A DNA stretch of 64,000 nt. It comes from Bacteroides sp. GM023 (GTDB lineage: Bacteria; Bacteroidota; Bacteroidia; Bacteroidales; Bacteroidaceae). The notes under the pieces were generated by a model. The model was not told the DNA's origin. It ran no database searches and saw nothing but the letters and a program-made list of their open reading frames with translations. The stretch covers positions 496,001 to 560,000 of the forward strand of contig NZ_JAAXGE010000002.1 in the NCBI RefSeq assembly GCF_014750685.1, written 5' to 3'. Shown here piece after piece: positions 55,755-63,004 of the stretch; the stretch's first letter is position 1; every line of letters starts with the position of its first letter. The position numbers and the translations under genes were made by a program.

Positions 55755-55783
55755 AGGGTAGCGGGCGTTTTACGTGTATTTAT
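55755..55783 (+). promoter_or_regulatory. ECF-type promoter of large GH31 gene
   Basis: AGGG (55755-55758), 15 bases, GTGTATTTAT (55774-55783), 48 bases before the ATG. Third copy of the element in this PUL. Confidence 0.6.
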
Positions 55784-55831
55784 CATTGTATAACGACAAG
55801 CAATCTTAATGTCTAATTAAATAAATAAAGC

Positions 55832-58800
55832 ATGAAAAACAGTCATTTTCTTTTTTCGCGGTATTTCAGACTTATCGCATTACTATTATTGCTATTACAT
55901 CCCCTTTCCTATCTTTCCATACAAGCATCCGAAACTTCAGGGATCCTTCGGGCAGAAAAGGTAAATCCGACCACAGTCGATGTGCTGTTTACAAACAACC
56001 AGCGAATGACAATCGACTTTTACGGAGAGAACATCTTCCGTATTTTTCAGGATAACTCTGGCGGTATTATTCGTGATCCCGAAGCGAAACCTGAAGCACA
56101 AATACTCGTCGACCAACCTCGCCGCAAGGTATCCGGCCTTGCACTGGACGATAAAGACGGCCGTATCATCCTGACTACCGGGAAAGTACGGATTGAACTC
56201 GACAAACAGACTTCCCTGATGAAAGTCTTTAACCTTGAAACAAACGCATGTGTCATTGAACAGGCTGCTCCTGTAGTATTCAGCCCGAAAGAAGTGACCG
56301 TCACCCTGAAAGAACAGCCGGACGAATATTTCTACGGCGGTGGCGTACAGAACGGACGCTTCTCCCACAAAGGCAAAGTGACAGCCATCGAAAACCAGAA
56401 TAGCTGGACAGACGGCGGAGTCGCTTCCCCCTGCCCCTTCTACTGGTCTACAAAAGGCTATGGAATGATGTGGTACACCTTCAAGAAAGGACAATATGAC
56501 TTTGGAGCAACAGAAAAAAACGTAGTGAAACTATCTCACAATTCTTCTTACCTTGATTTATTTTACATGGTCAACGACGGAGCCGTTGCCCTGCTGAACG
56601 ATTTTTACCAACTGACGGGAAATCCCGTACTCCTGCCCAAATTCGGTTTTTACGAAGGGCACCTCAACGCCTACAACCGCGACTATTGGAAAGAGGATGA
56701 AAAAGGAATCCTCTTTGAAGACGGAAAACGTTACAAAGAAAGCCAGAAAGACAATGGCGGTATCAAAGAATCTCTGAACGGTGAAAAAAACAACTACCAG
56801 TTCTCGGCACGTGCCGTTATCGACCGCTACAAGAACTATGACATGCCCCTCGGCTGGCTGCTCCCCAACGATGGTTACGGAGCCGGCTACGGACAGACAG
56901 AAACACTGGACGGAAATATCGCCAACCTGAAAAGCCTGGGCGAATATGCCCGTAAGAACGGAGTGGAAATCGGACTTTGGACACAGTCCGATCTGCATCC
57001 CAAAGAAGGCGTAAGCGCCCTGCTGCAACGTGACATCGTGAAAGAAGTCCGCGACGCAGGTGTACGTGTGCTCAAGACCGACGTAGCCTGGGTAGGAGCC
57101 GGATACTCCTTCGGACTGAACGGTGTAGCCGATGTAGGACGCATCATGCCTTATTATGGCAACGATGCCCGTCCTTTCATCATCTCACTCGACGGCTGGG
57201 CAGGCACGCAACGTTACGCAGGCATCTGGTCAGGCGACCAGACCGGTGGCGTATGGGAATATATCCGTTTCCATATACCGACCTACATCGGTTCCGGTCT
57301 TTCCGGTCAGCCCAATATCTGTTCGGATATGGACGGAATATTCGGTGGCAAAAATGAAACAGTCAATATTCGTGATTTCCAATGGAAGACATTTACCCCC
57401 ATGCAGTTGAATATGGATGGCTGGGGCGCCAATGAGAAGTACCCCCATGCTTTAGGCGAGCCAGCTACATCCATCAACCGAATGTACCTGAAGCTGAAAT
57501 CCGAATTAATCCCCTACACATATAGTTTTGCCAAGGAAGCGGTAGACGGAATGCCGCTTATTCGTGCCATGTTCCTTGACTACCCCAACGCGTACACCTA
57601 CGGGCCTGCTACGCAGTACCAGTTCATGTATGGCACGGACTTCCTCGTAGCTCCCATCTATCAGAACACCAAAGCCGACGAGAAAGGCAATGATATCCGT
57701 GACGGTATCTACCTGCCCGAAGGCGCCTGGATTGATTACTTCACCGGCGAGAAGTACGAGGGCAACCGTATCCTCAACAACTTTGATACCCCCATCTGGA
57801 AACTTCCCGTATTTGTGAAAAACGGCTCCATCATCCCGATGACACACCCCCACAACAATGTCAGCGAGATAGACCCGTCTCTCCGCATCTATGAGTTCTA
57901 CCCGAACCGCCATACGGCAACCGTAGAATATGACGACGACGGAGTGACTGAAGCCTATCGCCAGGAGAAATCAGTATCCACCCTGATTGAGTCCAACGTA
58001 ATCGACAAGAAGAACAGTCTAACGATTACCATCCATCCGGCAGCCGGCAACTTCGACGGCTTCGTGAAGGATAAAAAGACAGAACTGCGCATTAACGTCA
58101 CCGAAAAACCGAAGAAACTGTCTGCCAAAATAAACGGTAAAACCGTGAAACTGACAGAAGTGCGCACAGCCGATGACTTCCTGAAAGGTGAAAACGTCTT
58201 CTGGTATGAAGAAACTCCGAACCTGAATAAGTTTGCCACGAAAGGCAGCGACTTCGAAAAAGTAGCTATCACAAAGAATCCGCAGGTGCGTATCAAACTG
58301 GCTACTACCGACATCACCGCCTATCAGACCGTAGTGAACGTAGAAGGCTTCCGTTTTGAACCTGCCGACCGCTACCGTGTAACCACCGGAGCCCTGACAG
58401 CACCGCAGAACGCACAAGTAACCGAAGAAAACAGAGAAGCATATACCCTGAAACCGACTTGGGATAAAATAGCCAATGCCGACTTCTACGAAATCGAGTT
58501 TAACGGAATGCTCTACACAACCATCCGTAACACTTATCTGCTGTTTGAAGGACTGGAAGCCGAAACTCCTTATTCTTTCAAAGTACGTGCAGTTAACAAA
58601 GACGGTGTTTCCGACTGGGCTGAAATTCAGGTAACAACAAAAGCAAACCCATTGGAATTTGCCATCCAAGGCATTGAAGGCGAATCTACTGCTCCTTCAC
58701 AGGGAGGATTCGGGGTCAACCGCTTGTTCGACTTTACCGAATCAGGTGACAACTGGCATACGAAATACCGTGAAAACGCTATCCCATTGGATTTGACCAT

Positions 58801-59674
58801 CGACCTCAAGACCGTTAACCAACTGGATAAATTCCACTACCTGCCACGCACCGATGCCGGAAACGGTACGATACTGAAAGGTTTCGTATCTTACAGTATG
58901 GATAAGGAGCATTGGACAGAAGCCGGAGCATTCGACTGGAAACGCGACGGTGAAGTGAAAGTCTTCGAATTTGCCAACCATCCTACCGCACGTTATATCA
59001 AGCTTAACATAACGGCAGGTGTAGGCAACTACGCTTCCGGTCGTGAACTCTACGTATTCAAAGTGCCCGGAACAGCCAGCTATCTGCAAGGCGATATTAA
59101 CAACGACGGTAAGATTGACCGCAACGACCTGACTTCTTATATGAACTACACGGGATTGCGCCGTGGTGATTCGGATTATGAAGGTTATATCAGCAAGGGC
59201 GATATTAATATGAACGACCTGATAGATGCTTATGACATATCTGTAGTAGCTACTCAGCTCGAAGGTGGAATCACTCGGAAAGATACGGTAAAAGTATCCG
59301 GTTCATTATCCATCAGCACTCCGAAACGTCAGTATCTGAAAGACGAAATCGTAGAAATCCGTGTGAAAGGCAATGACCTGAAAGGAGTGAATGCACTTAG
59401 CTTTGCCCTGCCTTACGACCAGAACGACTATGAATTCGTAAGTGTAGAATCATTGAATATGAAAGCGATGGAGAACCTGACTTACGACCGTCTGCATACC
59501 AACGGCGTGAAATCACTCTATCCTACATTTGTCAACCTGGGTAATCAGCCTTCACTGGAAGGTTCGGAAGACCTCTTCATCCTGAAACTGAAAGCGAAAC
59601 GCAAAGTGAAGTTTGAATTGACTTTGAAAGACGGAATGTTGGTTGATAAACGACTGCGGATGCACTCATTCTAA
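55832..59674 (+). CDS. multidomain GH31 enzyme (probable alpha-N-acetylgalactosaminidase) with dockerin- and cohesin-like modules
   Basis: 1280 residues with a signal peptide. GH31 N-terminal sandwich and barrel span about 40-680, with nucleophile Asp417 in VLKTDVAW and acid/base Asp469 in IWSGDQTG. They are followed by C-terminal sandwiches, an FN3-like domain (about 850-935), an F5/8 C sugar-binding domain (about 945-1075), a dockerin-like pair of EF-hand loops (GDINNDGKIDRNDL from about 1087, GDINMNDLIDAYD) and a cohesin-like sandwich to the end (LSISTPKRQYLKDEIVEIRV). This overall layout resembles the GH31 alpha-N-acetylgalactosaminidases described from gut bacteria, which act on GalNAc-Ser/Thr. 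It fits an M60/sulfatase PUL. GC content looks higher than in the operon upstream. Confidence 0.88.
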   Translation: MKNSHFLFSRYFRLIALLLLLLHPLSYLSIQASETSGILRAEKVNPTTVDVLFTNNQRMTIDFYGENIFRIFQDNSGGIIRDPEAKPEAQILVDQPRRKVSGLALDDKDGRIILTTGKVRIELDKQTSLMKVFNLETNACVIEQAAPVVFSPKEVTVTLKEQPDEYFYGGGVQNGRFSHKGKVTAIENQNSWTDGGVASPCPFYWSTKGYGMMWYTFKKGQYDFGATEKNVVKLSHNSSYLDLFYMVNDGAVALLNDFYQLTGNPVLLPKFGFYEGHLNAYNRDYWKEDEKGILFEDGKRYKESQKDNGGIKESLNGEKNNYQFSARAVIDRYKNYDMPLGWLLPNDGYGAGYGQTETLDGNIANLKSLGEYARKNGVEIGLWTQSDLHPKEGVSALLQRDIVKEVRDAGVRVLKTDVAWVGAGYSFGLNGVADVGRIMPYYGNDARPFIISLDGWAGTQRYAGIWSGDQTGGVWEYIRFHIPTYIGSGLSGQPNICSDMDGIFGGKNETVNIRDFQWKTFTPMQLNMDGWGANEKYPHALGEPATSINRMYLKLKSELIPYTYSFAKEAVDGMPLIRAMFLDYPNAYTYGPATQYQFMYGTDFLVAPIYQNTKADEKGNDIRDGIYLPEGAWIDYFTGEKYEGNRILNNFDTPIWKLPVFVKNGSIIPMTHPHNNVSEIDPSLRIYEFYPNRHTATVEYDDDGVTEAYRQEKSVSTLIESNVIDKKNSLTITIHPAAGNFDGFVKDKKTELRINVTEKPKKLSAKINGKTVKLTEVRTADDFLKGENVFWYEETPNLNKFATKGSDFEKVAITKNPQVRIKLATTDITAYQTVVNVEGFRFEPADRYRVTTGALTAPQNAQVTEENREAYTLKPTWDKIANADFYEIEFNGMLYTTIRNTYLLFEGLEAETPYSFKVRAVNKDGVSDWAEIQVTTKANPLEFAIQGIEGESTAPSQGGFGVNRLFDFTESGDNWHTKYRENAIPLDLTIDLKTVNQLDKFHYLPRTDAGNGTILKGFVSYSMDKEHWTEAGAFDWKRDGEVKVFEFANHPTARYIKLNITAGVGNYASGRELYVFKVPGTASYLQGDINNDGKIDRNDLTSYMNYTGLRRGDSDYEGYISKGDINMNDLIDAYDISVVATQLEGGITRKDTVKVSGSLSISTPKRQYLKDEIVEIRVKGNDLKGVNALSFALPYDQNDYEFVSVESLNMKAMENLTYDRLHTNGVKSLYPTFVNLGNQPSLEGSEDLFILKLKAKRKVKFELTLKDGMLVDKRLRMHSF

Positions 59675-59719
59675 GATGCTAAATCTCTCTATCACTCTAA
59701 TAGATTAAACTTGGTTGGG

Positions 59720-59765
59720 CGACCGGTAGAATAGGAATGAAATTCCGACTCTACCGGTCGTTCTT
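59720..59765 (+). terminator. terminator of large GH31 gene
   Basis: CGACCGGTAGA (59720-59730) pairs with TCTACCGGTCG (59750-59760), with an inner GGAAT/ATTCC stem and TTCTT following. Confidence 0.7.
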
Positions 59766-59948
59766 ATTGTTTTAAGCTCACAAAATATCAAGGATAAATT
59801 ACCCTATTCTTTATTCAGCTTATAGGGTGATTTTATCTATTCATAAGGTAGAACTAATCGTCTCTTCTGCATGAATTAATGATTTCTTTCCATCAGTTAG
59901 CCAATTCTACTATATATATTCATCGAATACACTTGAACAGATGGCCTG

Positions 59949-60006
59949 TTGCACTTGTGTAACCCGTTAGTTACCCAAGTCCGTTTCGGAGAATGCACAA
60001 GTGCAA
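59949..60006. repeat. 11-bp inverted repeat
   Basis: TTGCACTTGTG (59949-59959) and CACAAGTGCAA (59996-60006) with a 36-base loop that contains a small GTAAC/GTTAC stem. Likely a dispersed palindromic element; not tied to a gene end. Confidence 0.55.
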
Positions 60007-60197
60007 ACGGCTACTGGTTTGAAAGGAAGGTTTTGGAGAATGAAAAGATATAAATGTAGAGGTAATGTATTAGTAAATAGCATATTACAAAGAAAATGTA
60101 GTTTCCCAACAGAAAACTGCAAAAACATCCTATTGTTTTTTGTGAACTTCTCTTAAAATAGGGTGGTTTTTAGGGTTAAATAGTTGATTATTAGTTC

Positions 60198-60253
60198 TGT
60201 GACATTTTTGTTTTTCCCCGTATAATACTTAAGATAAGAACAAAAATGTCACA
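60198..60253. repeat. perfect 15-bp inverted repeat
   Basis: TGTGACATTTTTGTT (60198-60212) and AACAAAAATGTCACA (60239-60253) around 26 bases that include TATAATACTT. No T run follows on either strand. It lies 87 bases beyond the Lrp gene's stop. Role unknown. Confidence 0.65.
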
Positions 60254-60340
60254 AATGATTTCAAGGCAATAAAGTAGGAATATATATTGTTGGATATAAA
60301 ATAATTCACTTGATAAATATCTTTGTTTTGAAAAACAAAT

Positions 60341-60808
60341 CTACTTTTCTATATTCAGAACCGTTGTATGCTTAATTTCGCTAAGGACAAACGAGCTTTG
60401 CATTTTCACAATCCCGTGTACTTTGGTCAGCTTTTCAAAAGCAAACCGGTTGTAGGCATCCAAGTCCCTGACGACAATCTTCAGAAGGAAATCGTAGATG
60501 CCACCTGTGGAATAACATTCCATAATCTCATCAATATTCTTTATCTCCTCTTTGAAACGCTGGATATGCTCATCATCATGTACGGCCAATGACACATTAC
60601 AAAAAGCGATAAGTGGTAAGCTCACCTTTTTATTGTCTACCAGTGCGACATATCCTTTGATATACCCGTCGTTTTCCAGTCGTTTGATACGTTCATAGAT
60701 TGGAGTCTTAGAGATATGAAGCTGTTCGGACAGTTCTTTGGTATTCACCTTTGCGTCCTGTTGCAGTGATTGAAGAATCCTGATATCCGTTTCGTCTAAT
60801 TGTGCCAT
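60341..60808 (-). CDS. Lrp/AsnC-family transcription regulator
   Basis: 155 residues from the ATG at 60806-60808 (MAQLDETDIRILQSLQQDAK). A frame start 13 codons earlier is possible but lacks family similarity. Winged helix-turn-helix at about 5-60 (NTKELSEQLHISKTPIYERI), then the RAM ligand-binding domain (about 70-150, IMECYSTGGIYDFLLKIVVR). Such proteins sense amino acids and often control a divergent neighbour, here the DUF2000 gene 156 bases away. Direct repeats between the two genes are candidate sites. Confidence 0.93.
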   Translation of the reverse strand: MAQLDETDIRILQSLQQDAKVNTKELSEQLHISKTPIYERIKRLENDGYIKGYVALVDNKKVSLPLIAFCNVSLAVHDDEHIQRFKEEIKNIDEIMECYSTGGIYDFLLKIVVRDLDAYNRFAFEKLTKVHGIVKMQSSFVLSEIKHTTVLNIEK

Positions 60809-60873
60809 AGTCTTTTTTCCTGTTTTTAATGTTTTAGAATCTCTCATTCAGGAAGAATGTATAGAAATAATAG

Positions 60874-60881
60874 CAAAAATA
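60874..60881 (-). promoter_or_regulatory. -7 box of Lrp-type gene
   Basis: Reads TATTTTTG on the minus strand, giving a leader of about 59 nt. It overlaps the first of the two direct repeats, consistent with autoregulation. Confidence 0.35.
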
Positions 60882-60923
60882 GGAAAATTATCGTATGTGA
60901 TTGTCAGATATAGGAAAATAATC
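60880..60923. promoter_or_regulatory. direct repeats between Lrp and DUF2000 genes
   Basis: TAGGAAAATTATC (60880-60892) and TAGGAAAATAATC (60911-60923), 12 of 13 identical and 31 bp apart, about three helical turns. Candidate operator for the Lrp-type protein. Confidence 0.45.
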
Positions 60924-60932
60924 TATTATCCA

Positions 60933-60940
60933 TAACTTTG
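60933..60940 (+). promoter_or_regulatory. -7 box of DUF2000 gene
   Basis: TAACTTTG, about 24 bases upstream of the ATG at 60965. It lies 9 bases beyond the second direct repeat. Confidence 0.45.
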
Positions 60941-60964
60941 CACCAACCAAAGATATAAATAAAC

Positions 60965-61402
60965 ATGGGAACAGAAACTCTTTCGAGCGCCACACACAAG
61001 TGTGTTTTAGTGATTGACAATGCCCAACCTACGGGCGTAGTAGCGAATATTGCCAGTGTATTATCCATGACACTCGGCTGCAAAGTCGATAATATTGTCA
61101 GTCACGATGTATACGACAAACAAGGGAAAAAACATTTGGGCATCACCCAACTGCCTATCCCCATACTTGGAGCATCCGGAGACAAAATAAAAGAGATATA
61201 TAGCCACTTCCTCTCCTTAGATCTGGACAATGCGGTTTTAGTAGACTTCTCTACCATCGCCCAGCATGCCAGGACATACGATGAGTATGAACAGGCGATG
61301 GCTGAAGCAAACGATGATGAATTGCATTATATCGGTATCGGCATCTGTGCGGAGAAGAAAGCGGTGAATAAAGCTACGGGTAATTTGAGCCTGATTCGGT
61401 AA
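60965..61402 (+). CDS. DUF2000 family protein
   Basis: 145 residues, soluble, no signal peptide. It matches the DUF2000 pattern (KCVLVIDNAQPTGVVANIAS near the start, LPIPILGASGDKIKEIYSH in the middle, GIGICAEKKAVNKATGNLSL at the end; all quoted parts at most 20 residues). The family is related to peptidyl-tRNA-hydrolase-like folds and has no firm function. Divergent from an Lrp-type regulator, so expression probably follows an amino-acid signal. Confidence 0.85.
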   Translation: MGTETLSSATHKCVLVIDNAQPTGVVANIASVLSMTLGCKVDNIVSHDVYDKQGKKHLGITQLPIPILGASGDKIKEIYSHFLSLDLDNAVLVDFSTIAQHARTYDEYEQAMAEANDDELHYIGIGICAEKKAVNKATGNLSLIR

Positions 61403-61611
61403 ATCCTTTCTTCTTGTCATCCTTTCTTGATTGAATGATAATAGCTGCTATTAATTATTAGATAAATGTTCTTTGTAAAACACACTTTTAGAGAGAAAAC
61501 GTTCTTTTCAAATAACACTTTTCTTCTGAAAGTGTGTTTTCTAAAGAATTTATAGACTTTGTTGTTATAAATCATAGGGTAAGATAGTTTTTTAGTATCT
61601 GGTATGAGTCT
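61403..61611. other. spacer between DUF2000 and ATPase genes
   Basis: AT-rich. It contains the inverted repeat at 61471-61546 and no gene. Confidence 0.4.
61471..61546 (+). repeat. 12-bp inverted repeat with alternative pairing
   Basis: AAAACACACTTT (61477-61488) and AAAGTGTGTTTT (61529-61540) pair perfectly, with CTTT/AAAG outside. A middle copy, ACACTTT near 61514, can pair with the same right arm to give a short hairpin followed by TTTT. It may be the DUF2000 terminator or an RNA switch. Confidence 0.5.
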
Positions 61612-61669
61612 ATTTACCTAATTATGTTTAGGCAAAATGGTGATTTGTAGGAAACATAATTAGGTAAAT
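61612..61669. promoter_or_regulatory. perfect 18-bp palindrome in ATPase promoter
   Basis: ATTTACCTAATTATGTTT (61612-61629) and AAACATAATTAGGTAAAT (61652-61669), 22 bases apart. The right arm covers the -33 box of the promoter at 61660-61690, so a bound protein would block or control it. Confidence 0.65.
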
Positions 61670-61690
61670 GAACTAATCTTCTTATATTTG
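61660..61690 (+). promoter_or_regulatory. promoter of DUF4143-type ATPase
   Basis: TTAG (61660-61663), 19 bases, TATATTTG (61683-61690). Leader of about 30 nt to the ATG at 61727. Confidence 0.5.
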
Positions 61691-61726
61691 CAGGAATTGA
61701 AAGTTATCATAAAAACTGATTTTGGT

Positions 61727-63004
61727 ATGGAAAAGACTCTGATACGCCAGAATGCCCAATGGAACGGCAAAATGTTCGATCACTTGTGCCCAAGAGACAT
61801 CATGGACAATCTTTTGAAAAAGAAAACGATGCGTCACGTCCAGATACTGACTGGTGTACGTCGTTGTGGCAAATCTACCGTTTTCAAACTATTAATCAAT
61901 GACCTACTACAATCGGGAGTGAGTGGTAAGTCTATTCTTGTACTTAATTTGGATGATCCGCAGTTCATTCCATTCTGGGATGATTCTTCCAAATTATTCG
62001 GGGTGATAGAAAATGCGGAGCGTTTGACGGGAGAGAAAGTGAAATACCTGTTTTTGGACGAAATACAACATTTATGTGATTGGGAGATATTCGTAAAAAG
62101 TGCTTATGACACTGAGATATTTGAAAAGATATATATTACGGGGTCTAACTCGCAATTGTTACAGAACCGTTTTTCCGCCTTGTTGTCCGGTCGTTATTTC
62201 GAGAATGAAGTGCGTCCGTTTTCTATTCGGGAAGTTTTTCGTTCGCAAGGAATAATGACTTTGCTTGATTGCTATACTCAAACACCGAAAGTTCTACGTA
62301 TCATGGATAATGTCCTTTCTACGGGTTGTTTTCCTGAAATAGTATTAGGTGATGCCGATGAGGACATCAAGCAGGAATTATTGAAAAGCTATTTCGAGTC
62401 CATTGTGCAGAAGGATTGCATCGTTTATAGTGGCATACGTGACACCCATTTGTTCTTTCGTCTGGTCAGTTACTTAATGCAAAATATGGGGAGCCGTTTT
62501 TCTATACCGGCTGTGGGTAAGGCGCTGAAAAGCAATGAAAATACAGTTGCGTCCTATCTCAACTTTTTGTGTGACAGTTATATTTGCGTCGATGTGCGTA
62601 ACTTTTCTTATTCTTTGAAAGAGACTTCCCGTTCCCAGCATAAGTGCTATTTCATAGACAATGGTCTGGTTTCAGCCAATGTATTTCGTTATTCTCCACA
62701 AAGTGGAAGTGCCTTGGAGAATCTCGTTTATAATGAATTGAGGAATAAAGGATATGAGAATATTTCATTCGACAATAGCAAGACGGAATGTGATTTTTTG
62801 GCATATAAAAACGGGAAAGCTTATGGCTTTCAGGTTTGCTATGAACTGAATGACATGAACCTGAAACGTGAACTGTACGGATTCGAGCTGGAAAATGTGG
62901 TACTCGAAAAGAAAACCCTGCTTACCTACAACCAGAAGAAAACTTATGGGGATATTGAAGTCGTTCCTTTTTGGGAATGGGTTATGTCCCCACCTTTCAC
63001 ATAA
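61727..63004 (+). CDS. AAA-type ATPase with C-terminal DUF4143
   Basis: 425 residues from ATG 61727 (MEKTLIRQNAQWNG); a TTG 13 codons upstream lies in the -7 box and is rejected. Walker A is GVRRCGKST (43-51), Walker B KYLFLDEIQ (Asp111, Glu112), followed by ITGSNSQLL, a sensor-like segment. The C-terminal half matches DUF4143 (ALENLVYNELRNKGYENI, ECDFLAYKNGKAYGFQVCYE; the latter resembles a PD-(D/E)xK nuclease core: E..CDF..QV). The family is abundant, patchily distributed and of unknown role. Its last 61 bases overlap the convergent regulator gene. Confidence 0.9.
   Translation: MEKTLIRQNAQWNGKMFDHLCPRDIMDNLLKKKTMRHVQILTGVRRCGKSTVFKLLINDLLQSGVSGKSILVLNLDDPQFIPFWDDSSKLFGVIENAERLTGEKVKYLFLDEIQHLCDWEIFVKSAYDTEIFEKIYITGSNSQLLQNRFSALLSGRYFENEVRPFSIREVFRSQGIMTLLDCYTQTPKVLRIMDNVLSTGCFPEIVLGDADEDIKQELLKSYFESIVQKDCIVYSGIRDTHLFFRLVSYLMQNMGSRFSIPAVGKALKSNENTVASYLNFLCDSYICVDVRNFSYSLKETSRSQHKCYFIDNGLVSANVFRYSPQSGSALENLVYNELRNKGYENISFDNSKTECDFLAYKNGKAYGFQVCYELNDMNLKRELYGFELENVVLEKKTLLTYNQKKTYGDIEVVPFWEWVMSPPFT

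Larger units (their letters stand above)
59766..60340. other. intergenic region with two large inverted repeats
   Basis: No credible gene. It contains the inverted repeats 59949-60006 and 60198-60253; the remainder is AT-rich and unremarkable. Confidence 0.5.

Noticed and set aside
61727-63004. Insertion sequence or transposase
   Set aside because: The gene is an ATPase with DUF4143, and the palindrome lies only on the promoter side; no matching terminal repeat was seen after the stop.
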